Shown piece by piece: positions 8,524 through 19,000 of a DNA stretch of 62,228 nt. Position 1 is the stretch's first letter, and every line of letters begins with the position of its first letter. Source of the DNA: Methylobacter sp. (GTDB lineage: Bacteria; Pseudomonadota; Gammaproteobacteria; Methylococcales; Methylomonadaceae); NCBI GenBank assembly GCA_004299305.1, contig SCPZ01000053.1, forward strand, positions 1 through 62,228, written 5' to 3'. The position numbers were made by a program, and so were the translations under genes. The notes beneath the pieces are model-generated. The model saw only the letters and a program-made list of their open reading frames with translations, was not told the origin of the DNA and ran no database searches.

Positions 8524-10335
8524 TTAGCCCTTAGACGCTCTCTTACGCTCATTTTCAGTTAACAGCTTTTTGCGTAAGCGTATCGATTTTGGCGTGACTT
8601 CAACCAATTCATCTTCGGCAATAAATTCCAGCGCTTGCTCCAGGGTCATTTTTTGAATTCTGGCCAATACCAAACTTTCATCCGTGCCGGCCGCTCGAAT
8701 GTTGGTCAGCGGCTTGGGTTTGCAGGGGTTAACGGTTAAATCGTTGGAACGGGAATGTAATCCGACTAACATGCCTTCGTAAACTTCATCGCCATTGACT
8801 AACAGTAAATCGCCGCGCTCTTGTAAGGGATGCAATGAATAAGTGACGGCCTTGCCCGCAACCATTGAAATCAGTACGCCGCGTTGACGACTGCCTACTT
8901 CACCCGGTTTCATCGGGCCGTAATGGTCGAATACATGGTACAGCAAACCGGAACCGGAAGTAGCGGTCATAAATTCGGTTTGGAAACCGATCAAGCCGCG
9001 TGACGGCATCATGTATTCCAAACGAATACGGCCTTTGCCGTCAGGAACCATATTGGTTAAATCACCTTTACGCTCGCCCAACTTTTCCATGATCGTACCT
9101 TGATGGATTTCTTCCACTTCAATGGTGACCATTTCAAACGGTTCGCATTTTTTGCCGTCGATTTCCTTAAGGATAACTTCCGGGCGCGACACGCCCATTT
9201 CAAAACCTTCGCGGCGCATGTTTTCAATCAACACCGATAAATGCAACTCGCCACGGCCCGATACCTTGAATTTATCAGGATCGGCGGTGTCTTCAACTTT
9301 TAAGGCAACGTTATGTTGTAATTCTTTATCCAATCGGTCGCGGATTTGACGGGTCGTGACAAACTTGCCTTCGCGTCCTGCAAACGGTGAATTATTGACC
9401 TGGAAAGTCATCGTTACAGTCGGCTCATCAACGGTTAACGGCGTCATCGCTTCTACTGTATCTGGATGACAGATGGTGTCCGAAATTTCCAGCTTTTCAA
9501 TACCGGCAAAGGCAATAATATCACCGGCGCGCGCTTCTTGAACTTCAACGCGCTCCAAGCCGTGAAAGCCGTAAACTTGCAACATGCGGCCCTTACGCTC
9601 GACGCCTTCCCGGTTAACGATAACCAGCGGCATGTTGGGTTTTACGGTGCCTCGTTGAATCCGGCCGATACCGATAACGCCGGTATAAGTGTTGTAATCC
9701 AGACTGGTTACCTGCATTTGGAACGGACCTTCCATATCAACAGGTGGTGGGTTTACTTTGGATACAATCGTTTCAAACAGCGGTGTCATGTCGCCGCCGG
9801 TGATGGTGTGTTCCAAACCGGCATAACCATTGATTGCCGAAGCATAAACGATAGGAAAGTCCAGCTGTTCATCGGTTGCGCCCAAACGGTCGAATAAATC
9901 GAAGGTTTGATCGACAACCCAGTCGGGACGAGCGCCCGGACGATCGATTTTGTTGATAACTACAATCGGTTTAAGGCCCAAAGCAAAGGCTTTTTGGGTT
10001 ACAAAACGGGTTTGCGGCATAGGGCCGTCCACCGCATCAACTAACAATAATACCGAATCAACCATCGATAATACCCGCTCCACTTCGCCGCCAAAATCGG
10101 CATGGCCTGGGGTGTCGACGATATTGATATGATAGCCGTTCCAATCCAGCGCCGTGTTTTTAGCCAAAATGGTGATACCGCGTTCCTTTTCAATATCGTT
10201 GGAGTCCATAATGCGCTCAGTCACTTTAGCATGAGCGGCAAAGGTGCCGGACTGTTGCAATAATTTATCAACCAGGGTCGTCTTACCATGGTCAACGTGG
10301 GCAATAATTGCAATGTTTCTTAATTTTTCGATCAC
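8524..10335 (-). CDS. typA: Translational GTPase TypA/BipA
   Basis: A 603-residue ribosome-associated GTPase, full length for the family, related to EF-G and LepA and involved in stress and cold adaptation and ribosome assembly. The P-loop AHVDHGKT is at residues 12-19, followed by [10 protein letters not shown] (switch I), [15 protein letters not shown] (G3) and [10 protein letters not shown] (G4). The C-terminal part has the TypA signature [13 protein letters not shown]. It is monocistronic or the second gene after the rhodanese gene, which lies 181 bp upstream. Confidence 0.97.
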   Translation of the reverse strand: MIEKLRNIAIIAHVDHGKTTLVDKLLQQSGTFAAHAKVTERIMDSNDIEKERGITILAKNTALDWNGYHINIVDTPGHADFGGEVERVLSMVDSVLLLVDAVDGPMPQTRFVTQKAFALGLKPIVVINKIDRPGARPDWVVDQTFDLFDRLGATDEQLDFPIVYASAINGYAGLEHTITGGDMTPLFETIVSKVNPPPVDMEGPFQMQVTSLDYNTYTGVIGIGRIQRGTVKPNMPLVIVNREGVERKGRMLQVYGFHGLERVEVQEARAGDIIAFAGIEKLEISDTICHPDTVEAMTPLTVDEPTVTMTFQVNNSPFAGREGKFVTTRQIRDRLDKELQHNVALKVEDTADPDKFKVSGRGELHLSVLIENMRREGFEMGVSRPEVILKEIDGKKCEPFEMVTIEVEEIHQGTIMEKLGERKGDLTNMVPDGKGRIRLEYMMPSRGLIGFQTEFMTATSGSGLLYHVFDHYGPMKPGEVGSRQRGVLISMVAGKAVTYSLHPLQERGDLLLVNGDEVYEGMLVGLHSRSNDLTVNPCKPKPLTNIRAAGTDESLVLARIQKMTLEQALEFIAEDELVEVTPKSIRLRKKLLTENERKRASKG

Positions 10336-10516
10336 TTTTATGGTCTCTAAGGTTTAAATAAAACAAATGTAGAATGCGTTATGCGCACTCTTAAACATGA
10401 TGAGCGCTAATGCACTCTAATGGGTTAGCTGCGGGGAAAGAAAGGACGGCGTACCGTCATGACTGCTGTTTAGATTTTGTTGGACGCACCCTGCTTGGTC
10501 CAATTTGGATATAGGA

Positions 10517-10909
10517 TTAACTCTGCTCCCAAGGCAAGCCCTGAAAGCGCCAGCCGCCAAGATTGCCCCGATGTTTATGCTCATCCAGGGCGCCTTCAAA
10601 ACCGTCGACAATATTAATTAACAACTGATAACCGGCCTCTTCCAGCGCTTTTGCCGCATCCAGCGAACGTTGCCCGCTACGGCAAAGCAATAAGACCGGT
10701 GCATTGCGGTCAACTACAAGTTTTTTAACGTCGTCAACAAACTGCGGATTAAGCTGCCAATCGGGCGCTTCTTTCCAGGGAATCGATATGGCGCCTGGCG
10801 GATGACCTACGAAGGAATGTTCAACTTTTGTTCTTACATCCACTAATACCGCATCGGAATTATTTTGTAATAAATCCCACGCTTGCTGTGGATCTAAATT
10901 TTCTATCAT
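10517..10909 (-). CDS. Rhodanese-like domain protein
   Basis: A 130-residue single-domain rhodanese. DVRTKVEHSFVGHPPGAISI is the entry motif and LLLCRSGQRSLDAAKAL carries the active-site cysteine in a CRSGQRS loop, the typical sulfurtransferase arrangement. The frame stays open upstream to 11074, but the extra 55 residues do not look like the family. The ATG at 10907-10909 (MIENLDPQQAW) starts at the usual rhodanese boundary. The substrate cannot be inferred. Confidence 0.85.
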   Translation of the reverse strand: MIENLDPQQAWDLLQNNSDAVLVDVRTKVEHSFVGHPPGAISIPWKEAPDWQLNPQFVDDVKKLVVDRNAPVLLLCRSGQRSLDAAKALEEAGYQLLINIVDGFEGALDEHKHRGNLGGWRFQGLPWEQS

Positions 10910-11239
10910 TGTGTTAATCTCTATGTGCGTTTTTGGCCGATAAATGGATTTCCAGTCGTCAGCACATCCTAATAGCCCTGTTTTTCGCGTAAAAGCCCGA
11001 TAAAACAGCAATCCATCCGGTTTATAAGCGTCTATTATCGCATCCCCTAAGCCACGGTCAAGAAATCGACTCATGACAATGCGTTCAAAACCGTATTCTA
11101 TGCAATCGGAACAGGTGATTTTTCTTGGCGGCTATTGATATTAAGCTCTTGCCGGTTTGTATAAGCCCTTTGCTAAACCATTGCTGACGACAAAATATTC
11201 AGGCAGTCGCCGCCAAAAATACGCTATCAATCAATTTTA
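10910..11239. other. Intergenic region upstream of the rhodanese gene
   Basis: The reading frame is open but reads like non-coding sequence. No promoter, RNA gene or repeat could be recognised. The region separates the rhodanese gene from the 3' end of the lysR-type gene. Confidence 0.4.
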
Positions 11240-12148
11240 TCATTCTGTTCCCGGTCGACTGACCCGGTGTTCCAACCATTCCTGCAAAAAGTCCATAAAA
11301 CCCCTGACTTTGGCTGACAAATATTTTCGATGCGGATATACGGCATGAACATCCAGCGGGGGCGAGGTATAGTTTTCCAAGACGACTTTCAGCCTGCCCT
11401 TTTCAATATCCCTGCCGACAATGTAAGTAGGCAACATCACTAGTCCCAAGCCGTTAATTGCGGCGATTCGTATCGGATCGGCGACATTGGCCTGCATCCG
11501 CCCTGAAACGGTGATCCCGGTATATCCGGCGTCGGCTTTGAACAGCCATTTATTCCTCGGCGCGATAGCCCAATTAACCAGGCAGCTGTGATTTTCCAAA
11601 TCTTCCGGCGTCTGGGGGATGCCGTGTTGCGCAAAGTAGTCCGGCGAGCCGCAAACCACCAACGACGAACTGGCTAACTTCCGTGCAAACATACTGGTAT
11701 CATCCAGCGCTCCCAACGAAATAGCGAGATCAATGCCTTCATCGATCAAATCGCCGGGGCTGCTCTGCAAAATCATCTCGACGGTCAAATCGGAATGCAT
11801 TTTTAAAAATTCCGACACCGCGCTGGCGATATGCGTCGCACCAATGACCGGCGGCGCACTGATTCTTAAAACGCCCCTGGGTTCAGTTTGTAAATGCGTT
11901 ACCGCAGCTTCCATCTCCTCGACTTCAAGCAACACCTGCTGACAGCGTTCCAGATAAGACGCCCCCACATCGGTCAGGCTTAAACTGCGCGTAGTCCGGT
12001 TGAATAATCGCGTACCCAATACCCCTTCAAGATGCATAATATGCTTGGTCGCCATGGCCCTGGAAATATCCAGGTCACGCGCCCCGCCAGCGAAGCTCCC
12101 AGCTTTTGCGACGCGAACGAAAACATTCATGCTGGTTAATTTATCCAT
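11240..12148 (-). CDS. LysR-family transcriptional regulator
   Basis: A 302-residue regulator. The N-terminal winged helix-turn-helix (residues 1-60: MNVFVRVAKAGSFAGGARDL, then RLFNRTTRSLSLTDVG) is classic LysR. Residues about 88-290 form the periplasmic-binding-protein-like effector domain (LRISAPPVIGATHI, GLGLVMLPTYIV). It resembles the CrgA/DmlR subgroup. No divergent target gene is visible: the next gene upstream is 501 bp away and encodes a coiled-coil protein. Confidence 0.9.
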   Translation of the reverse strand: MDKLTSMNVFVRVAKAGSFAGGARDLDISRAMATKHIMHLEGVLGTRLFNRTTRSLSLTDVGASYLERCQQVLLEVEEMEAAVTHLQTEPRGVLRISAPPVIGATHIASAVSEFLKMHSDLTVEMILQSSPGDLIDEGIDLAISLGALDDTSMFARKLASSSLVVCGSPDYFAQHGIPQTPEDLENHSCLVNWAIAPRNKWLFKADAGYTGITVSGRMQANVADPIRIAAINGLGLVMLPTYIVGRDIEKGRLKVVLENYTSPPLDVHAVYPHRKYLSAKVRGFMDFLQEWLEHRVSRPGTE

Positions 12149-12649
12149 TTGATTCTCTCTTTAAAATCCTGAAAAAGGTAATGGGCTGCTTGCCGCCTTT
12201 TAGCCCCAATGTCGGCGGACTGCAATTGAGTAAAGCTCATAAAAACGAAGTGCATTATACAACAATGGGTCTCGCCTCTATAAATACACACAAAACATGC
12301 GTTTGACCGGCAAGCAAATCCAAACTATTCGCCGACTTGCTTGCCAATTGGCGGGCGCTTATCCTTTCAATAGACAAGAAATTTAAATTTTATAGGCGTA
12401 ACATTTAAACTATATTGTTGGAATCTGACCTCCAACAGTACGAAAACGCATGTTAATACTCAGGCAATGCCATGCTTTATAAACGTTTGATATTTTGTAA
12501 ATTTATAAAAAATCATATTGAAAAACATGCTTGCTAAATTGTTTTAAGAGACTGTTTTTTGGCTAAATCAGGTGTTTTCCTCCTGCTGGATTGATCCTTA
12601 CGAAAAACCCTTGATTTGCAACATCAACTTTCAAATAGGAAATTACGCC
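12149..12649. other. Intergenic region with gene-fragment duplication
   Basis: The region contains a copy of the 5' end of the mntA-like gene (annotated separately), followed by about 160 bp of AT-rich sequence. No intact gene was recognised. Confidence 0.5.
12297..12386 (+). pseudogene. Truncated copy of the mntA-like antitoxin 5' end
   Basis: This 29-codon ORF begins MRLTGKQIQTIRRLACQLAG, matching MRLTDKQIQTIRRLACQLAG at the start of the nucleotidyltransferase gene at 15096, with only one residue changed. Similarity starts a few bases before the ATG (AAAACATGCG) and stops abruptly after residue 20. It is a partial duplication or a remnant of a second module. Confidence 0.85.
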
Positions 12650-12976
12650 ATGGCTGCTATTACGTTTGATACATTAAAATACGCCAACCGGCTCAAGGCT
12701 GCCGGGGTTCCTGATAAGCAGGCTGAAGACGAAGCTGCGGTGTTGGCGGAAGCAGCAGCTTTGGAAGTCAATCTAAAGGATTTGAAGGAAGAGTTGCTGG
12801 CTCACCAAAGAGCCATGCATCGTGACATTGATGCCTTACGTCATGAAATGGATACCCGATTCGCTCAAGTAGATGCGCGTTTTGTCCAGCTTGAGCAGCG
12901 TCTGATCATTAAACTGGGCGCGCTCATGATATTTTCAGTCGGCATTGTTGCTGTTCTTGTTAACTTTGTCGGCTGA
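12650..12976 (+). CDS. DUF1640/CCDC90-like coiled-coil membrane protein
   Basis: A 108-residue protein. Residues 1-30 (ITFDTLKYANRLKAAGVPDK) match the usual start of bacterial DUF1640 proteins, followed by a long charged coiled coil (residues 30-85) and one C-terminal membrane segment (LGALMIFSVGIVAVLVNFVG). The ATG at 12650 has AGGA about 10 bases upstream and is preferred over the in-frame start at 12572. Function is unknown; such proteins are often near toxin-antitoxin or mobile regions. Confidence 0.8.
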   Translation: MAAITFDTLKYANRLKAAGVPDKQAEDEAAVLAEAAALEVNLKDLKEELLAHQRAMHRDIDALRHEMDTRFAQVDARFVQLEQRLIIKLGALMIFSVGIVAVLVNFVG

Positions 12977-13178
12977 GAAACCGCATCATGACCTGTGATT
13001 AGCCGCTCACCCGATTCAAATTCATTTACATTTCGTAACCACTCGGCAGCAAAAATACCGGTTGGTCAGTTACTACATTTCCCGGTCAATCAAACCGCCT
13101 AAGTTGATTGACGATACTTCTGGTGACGCCGACTTTCAGCTGCTAAGCTAAATTCACTATTTACTATTGGAGAATGCG

Positions 13179-13799
13179 ATGTTTAGCAGCCCCGAGTTAA
13201 CTACTGATCCCGTGCGCGAACGGCTGCTCAACGCGGCTCTCGACAGTTTTTTGTCCGACGACTACCACAAGGTCACCACCCGCCTGATCGCAGAAAAGGC
13301 CGATGCCAACATCTCGATGATCCGTTACTACTTTGGCAACAAAGAGGGCTTATATGAGGAGATGATACGCGACAGCCTAAACCCGCTGCTTAAGGTGTTG
13401 GACGGACAGATGTTGGACTCCGTCGATGGCTTTAAAGACTTCTTCTCCCTATATTACGAGACCATGTCCAAACGGCCCGAATTCCCGAAACTAATCCTGA
13501 AAGTTATGGCGCTTAACCAAGGACCGGGTCGGCGCTTTATCCAACAGCTACTGGAGCGCGGACGCACCCGAGGCGCAAAAAAGGTCGAAGAGCTGAAGTC
13601 CGCCGGACAAATCACACCTTCGTTAGATCCTGACCTCGTTCGTATGGCATTTGTCAGCTTGGCAATGACGCCCATGCTGTTGAAAGATATTTTCGAAGAG
13701 CAGATGGGGCGAACAATGGACCCCGCATTCCTGGAAAAATTGGCAGCGTTTAATGGTCGCCTGTTTGCCGCAGGCTTGACGCCGACAACGACTGAATAG
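13179..13799 (+). CDS. TetR-family transcriptional regulator
   Basis: A 206-residue protein. The N-terminal helix-turn-helix spans about residues 12-58 (RERLLNAALDSFLSDDYHKV, then ANISMIRYYFGNKEGLYEEM). The C-terminal ligand-binding domain is of unassigned type. The ATG at 13179 has GGAG seven bases upstream and is preferred over the TTG at 13167. It ends 13 bp before the methyltransferase gene, so the two are probably co-transcribed and the regulator may control both. Confidence 0.9.
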   Translation: MFSSPELTTDPVRERLLNAALDSFLSDDYHKVTTRLIAEKADANISMIRYYFGNKEGLYEEMIRDSLNPLLKVLDGQMLDSVDGFKDFFSLYYETMSKRPEFPKLILKVMALNQGPGRRFIQQLLERGRTRGAKKVEELKSAGQITPSLDPDLVRMAFVSLAMTPMLLKDIFEEQMGRTMDPAFLEKLAAFNGRLFAAGLTPTTTE

Positions 13800-13812
13800 C
13801 AGGCGGCTTGCG

Positions 13813-14934
13813 ATGTCATTACAAAAAAATTCAGGCTCGGTTCGCCGCTTTGCAAAGCTGATGAAATTTGCCGCCTGGCTACAGAACCTTCCCAACAAGA
13901 TCACCCCGCCGCCCTTTCGGCTCATCCAGATCGGTTCGGCGTTTTGGCAGTCGCGGGCACTTCATGTCGCTGCACGCCTGGATATTGCATCCGTTCTGGG
14001 AGACGGGCGTCTTCCGGTTGAGGCCATTGCGGAACGAGTCTTTGCACAACCGGACGCCGTCTACCGCCTGCTACGAATGCTGGCCGCAATGGATGTGTTT
14101 GAAGAAGTCTCGCCCCGGGTTTTCAAGAATAATAGGCTTTCCGCCCAGTTGCGGGAAGATCATCCAAAGAACGTCCGTGCCATGATCTTGATGCACAACT
14201 CGGTCGAAATGAGCCTGCCTTGGTATCAGCAACTGGAACAAGGGGTACGTAGCGGGGACATTCCATTCCAAATGTCTCACGGCCTTGAGCTTTATGCCTA
14301 CATGGACGACCATGCCGAATTCGATGCGCTGTTTGCCGATGCGATGGACAGCGTAGAAGCATTGACCGGCGATAGTTTCGTCACCGACTTCGATTGGGGA
14401 CGGTTTGATCGAGTCATCGATGTTGGCGGCTCCAAGGGAAGCAAGTCAATAAGCCTGTTAAAGCGGCATTCGCATCTCACGGCTTTAGTGTTCGACCGGA
14501 AGCAGGTTGTTCAAACAGCGGCAAGCTATTGGGTCGGCAAAGAATCGCCAGCCCTGCTGTCACGGCTAAGCTATCAAGCGGGGGATTTGCTAGACTCGGT
14601 TCCCGTGGCCGAAAACGACAAAGACATCTACTTGTTGAGCGCCGTCCTGCATGGCATGGATGACGAAAATTGCGTCAAAGCGTTGCGTAACCTGGTCGCC
14701 GCAAGCGCCGGTAGCGGCGCACGCATTGCGCTAATGGAATTGATTGTGCCGGAATTAAAGGCCGATTTTTCCAGTGCAGCCTTCGATATGCAGATGTTCA
14801 TGGCTACCCGAGGCAGGGAAAGAACGCTGCCTGAATGGCAAAACCTTTTCGATCGATCAGGATTGATGCTTGAGGAACGGGTAGGGCTTCAATCATTGGC
14901 TAAAATACTCGTGCTGAGGCCGAAAGGACGGTGA
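13813..14934 (+). CDS. SAM-dependent O-methyltransferase (plant-type dimerising fold)
   Basis: A 373-residue protein of the acetylserotonin/hydroxyneurosporene O-methyltransferase family. An N-terminal winged-helix dimerisation domain (about 35-120) precedes the SAM-binding motif VIDVGGSKG at 201-209, slightly altered from the usual DVGGGxG. The expected catalytic histidine of the family is probably in LLSAVLHGMDDE. Members methylate small aromatic or polyketide hydroxyls. The substrate is unknown; the TetR neighbour suggests inducible detoxification or secondary metabolism. Confidence 0.85.
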   Translation: MSLQKNSGSVRRFAKLMKFAAWLQNLPNKITPPPFRLIQIGSAFWQSRALHVAARLDIASVLGDGRLPVEAIAERVFAQPDAVYRLLRMLAAMDVFEEVSPRVFKNNRLSAQLREDHPKNVRAMILMHNSVEMSLPWYQQLEQGVRSGDIPFQMSHGLELYAYMDDHAEFDALFADAMDSVEALTGDSFVTDFDWGRFDRVIDVGGSKGSKSISLLKRHSHLTALVFDRKQVVQTAASYWVGKESPALLSRLSYQAGDLLDSVPVAENDKDIYLLSAVLHGMDDENCVKALRNLVAASAGSGARIALMELIVPELKADFSSAAFDMQMFMATRGRERTLPEWQNLFDRSGLMLEERVGLQSLAKILVLRPKGR

Positions 14935-15095
14935 TGCCCCAGACTGTATCGTCAATTCGTTACCGTTACGGGCTATAATTTCAACCATTGCTGTTCCTTG
15001 CTCTATTGCAAAATCAACATGATTAAAAAATCAGCGCCCGCACAAAATATGCGTATCATCCTTAACTTTGAAATTTCACAAAAACGCCAAAAAAC

Positions 15096-15383
15096 ATGCG
15101 CTTGACGGACAAGCAAATCCAGACTATTCGCCGACTTGCTTGCCAACTGGCGGGAAGCCAATCCCGAGTGCGGGTTTTTGGCTCCAGGCTTGATGATTCT
15201 GCGCACGGAGGGGATCTTGACCTTATGCTTGAATTGCCGGAACCCGTAGACAACCCGGCACTCATGGCTGCGCAAGTGTCGCGCGCCATGCACGGACGCA
15301 AAGTGGATGTACTGATCAGCGCACCTAACCTGATGCAACTGCCCATTCATGAGCTGGCTTTCAAAGAAGGGAAATTACTATGA
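15096..15383 (+). CDS. mntA: MntA-like nucleotidyltransferase antitoxin
   Basis: A 95-residue minimal nucleotidyltransferase. GSR at residues 29-31 and GGDLDL at 38-43 form the usual GSx(n)DxD catalytic motif. In characterised HepT-MntA pairs this enzyme adds AMP to the HepT toxin and neutralises it. Its stop overlaps the start of the HepT-like gene (ATGA), which is tight coupling. A fragment of its 5' end is duplicated at 12297. Confidence 0.87.
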   Translation: MRLTDKQIQTIRRLACQLAGSQSRVRVFGSRLDDSAHGGDLDLMLELPEPVDNPALMAAQVSRAMHGRKVDVLISAPNLMQLPIHELAFKEGKLL

Positions 15384-15859
15384 CATTGGAACCGAAAATC
15401 TCACTACGCTTGCAATTTTTAGCACGGGTCGTGCGCAAAGAACGCAAACACCTTGCCGCCACCGATCAGCGCCTGTTTGGAACTTTGTTTACCCCGGACC
15501 AAGCAGCCGGTCTTGAAGACGAACCCGACCTGGCTGAACGGGTGGAAGCCTTTGTGGGCAGGTTTGGCCGCCTGCAAGACACTATCGGAGATAAGCTGTT
15601 GCCGTTACTGTTAACCGCCCTGGGTGAAAAAGCCTCTGCCGCGATCGATAATCTTGACCGAGCCGAACGTTTGGGACTGCTCGAATCTGCCGATGAATGG
15701 ATGTCCATGCACAACCTCAGAAACCAGATGGTTCACGAATACATTGAAGACCCGGTTATACTCAGTAGCGCCCTGCAAAGCGGCCATACTTTTGTACCGG
15801 CGCTCATCGCCACTGCCGACAAAATGCTGGACGAAATGGTACGGCGGGGCTGGGTGTGA
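15380..15859 (+). CDS. hepT: HepT-like toxin
   Basis: A 159-residue helical HEPN-family protein. The RX4H catalytic motif is at residues 114-119, within RNQMVHEY, where the tyrosine is the residue modified in known HepT toxins. HEPN toxins are RNases, several targeting tRNA. It is somewhat longer than the usual 130-145 residues. Overlap with mntA supports a two-gene toxin-antitoxin operon, which starts the defence island. Confidence 0.85.
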   Translation: MTLEPKISLRLQFLARVVRKERKHLAATDQRLFGTLFTPDQAAGLEDEPDLAERVEAFVGRFGRLQDTIGDKLLPLLLTALGEKASAAIDNLDRAERLGLLESADEWMSMHNLRNQMVHEYIEDPVILSSALQSGHTFVPALIATADKMLDEMVRRGWV

Positions 15860-16000
15860 CGGGCATTAACCATCGGATTGTCGATTAATCTCGAACTTCG
15901 TTACAGCGTCGCAGGGCAACAGCTTTTCGTTGCCCGATATTTGATGCATGTTAATGTCGGACATAGACAGCATGCCTGACGGAGGAACTAGTCACCTCGT

Positions 16001-19000
16001 TTATCGGCGTTTTTTAGGTTTGTTTTTGCCAGGGTTTTTGGCGGGTTGGCGAAAACCTGGACGTATGGGCTTGCTTAACAGTTGTGCGCGTAAACGTTGG
16101 AGCTTTTCATGATGCGGATGATCTTTTTTCAGCAAGCTTAATTGCGTATCCAGACGCTTCAAAGCTTCGGGGCGTTGCTTGTTATCCATCAAATAACCAA
16201 TCAAATTATAATTGGAGAGTACCGTATCGGGATGCACATCGCCGAAAAGTTTTTGGTGTATGAGCCAAGCTTGTTCGCTCAGTTCCAAAGCTTGAGCAAG
16301 TTGGCCTAATGCGTGGTAATAAAGTGCAATATTGCCCAACAAGCTTGCCGTATCGGGATGTTCTTCGCCAAATAAAGTGCGCTGAATCCGCAAAGCTTGC
16401 TCGCTCAATTCCAAAGCTTGAGCAGGTTTGCCTAATGCGTGGTAATTAAGCGCAACATTGTTCAACGAAGTCGCAGTAGCAGGATGCTCTTCGCCGAATA
16501 GTTTGCGCCGAATTTGCAAAGACTGTTCGCCCAGATCCAAGGCTTGAGCAGGTTGGTCTAATACGTAGTAATAACCCGCAATATTGCTCAACGATCTTGC
16601 CGTGTCGGGGTGCTGCTCACCAAATAACGTGCGCCGAATTTGCAAAGCCTGTTCGCCCAGATCCAAAGCTTGAGCAGGTTGGCCTAATGCGTTGTAATAA
16701 ACGGCAACATCGTTCAACGAGTCAGCCGTATCTTGATGTTCCTCGCCAAACAAATCGAGTCGTAGGTTCAAGGCTTCTTCACTTAACGCAAGTGCCGCTT
16801 TACTATCACCTAAAGCGTGTTTCATCAGACCCAAGTCATTGAGTAAATGCGCCTTTAAAGCAATATCCACTGTTGGCGATTGAGAAGATAAATCTTGCGC
16901 CTGTTCGAGTAGCTGTTGCGCTTCACGATAACGCCCCCAATGCCAAGCGGGATAAGCTTGTAGCCATAAAAGGCGGGCGGCGAGTAATGGCAAGCCTAAG
17001 GTCTGGGCATTTTTCTGCCAAGCGGGCAGATGATCAAAATTAGCCTCGAACAAAGCCAAGTCGCTAAAATCTCGCCGATGTTTTTCAAACCACTCGCCCA
17101 AACATTCAGCGCAACCTGACATCCACTCAGGCGACCCGGTCAATGGCAATTCGACTCGTCGCACTTCGCGCACTAAACGATGAACGGCGTAAGCGTTTTT
17201 ATCATCGGATTGTTGCAGTATGCGTAAAGCACAACCCAGACTTAACGCGCCTATTAAATTAGTGGCTTCGCTTTCAGCCAGCAGCGCACATAACAACGAT
17301 TCTGACATGGCGGTTGAACCGCTCCAGGTTAGCGCGTTCAATAGCGGTTTAAGCAAGGGTTCTTCATTGAACAAGCTTTCATGAATTTTTAGAGTCGAAT
17401 AAATATCCGCCTCATGCTTCGTCCAGCTGGCATGAGAACTCAAAAAAGCTGCCGGCAGGTTTTTGTGCAATAACTCCGAATACTGCTGCCAACTGACCGT
17501 CGTCCGTCGCTGTAAAAAAGCGCCTGCCAATTCTAAAGCCAAGGGCAAACCGTCCAGTTGTTGCACAATGGATGCCGCCGCTTGGTTTTCATCGCTATTT
17601 TGCGGTTGTCGCTCAGCTTCCTGTAGCAGTAATTGCAGCCCTTGCTCCGGGCTTAGCGTATCCAGAGGAATCGCTACAAAACCTGTCTGCTCGAAACGGC
17701 TGGTAACTAAAATATGGCTGCCTACATTGGCGGCGGGCAAGATTTCCTTGATGGTTTCCAGGTTTTCCAGATTGTCGAAAATAATTAGGCAATCAGGCAC
17801 TTCGTGTAGACGTTTTATTGCCGTGGTCAATTTAAACGCTTGGTCAGCAACGGGCGACACCCAGCTTTTTTCAGCTAATTGGATAAGTTGGACGTTAAGG
17901 TCTTGGTCGGCATTAATCCAAATAACGCCGTTTGTATAATCTTTTTGGTAGGCGTAAGCGTATTCCACCGCCAACTGGGTTTTACCCAGTCCACCCAAAC
18001 CTTGAAAAGCGGCTGTTTGTCCTATGGCTGTGCGTATGCCGCTATGAAGCTGGTGATGGACTTGTTCCAGAGCCGCCTGCCGCCCTATCATTTGTTCGCC
18101 TTTACTGGCAAACGGCACAGAAAACACCGGTTTGGAGGGGCTAAAGCCGCCCTGTTCATCAGAACGAGTGATAGTTGATGTCAGTGTGGATTTGGGTAAT
18201 GAAAATCGTCTAATATAATCGGGATATTTCGGCGGTAAAAACAAACTGGTATCCAATGTCCATACGGGCTTCGGGCTATCCGTATAGCGAATCGGCTCAA
18301 CTTCTAGCTCATGTGCAGCAAAATTAACAGTACATAACAGCGCAGTATTCGGATACTGGCGAGTTTGATAGCAAGCCCCCGCCGCCAAATGCAGGCAGTC
18401 ACCATGGGAGCTGGCAATGGAGGCTATTTCATTTTCGTGCAAATGCCCGCGTAGGATTATATCGACTTGTTCTTGCAGAACCGCTTTGATATTGGAACAT
18501 TCTGCAGTGTGCAGCCAATCCAGGGGGTGATGAAGAAGAGCGATATTGAAATCCGCATTTAAGGCCTTCAGCTTTTCCAGTGCCGCATCGAGATTACGCC
18601 GACCAATCCATAGACTGTTGTGGTCTTGCCTATCGGGTAGACTGAATAAAGCTGAATTAAGCGGCAATACGGCTACGCACAGACCACTATGGGTTTTCAA
18701 TGTTTCCGGAGCATGACAGGTGGAATCCGGTGGACAGGTTTTTAACCCGCTAAAATAGGCATTGAACCAGTCGCGGAAGGCTTGAAACTTTTCAAAATGA
18801 TATTTTCGCTTGCCGTCAGCGAAATACCCCACCGACTCTTGCTCATCATCCAGCGTTCGCTTCAGACCAGAACCCGCTTCTTTGTCAAGATCATGATTTC
18901 CTGGCACAACAAACAATCGGCTTTTGTTCAAATTGGCGGATTGAAGCAGTGCATCAAAAAAATTGGTGGCTTGTTGGTATTCTTTGACATTGCCAGAGTA

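Noticed and set aside
10910-11074. N-terminal extension of the rhodanese
   Set aside because: The added 55 residues do not resemble any domain and a family-typical ATG lies downstream.
12106-12306. 66-codon plus-strand ORF overlapping the lysR start
   Set aside because: No family match or ribosome-binding site; overlaps the antisense end of a real gene.
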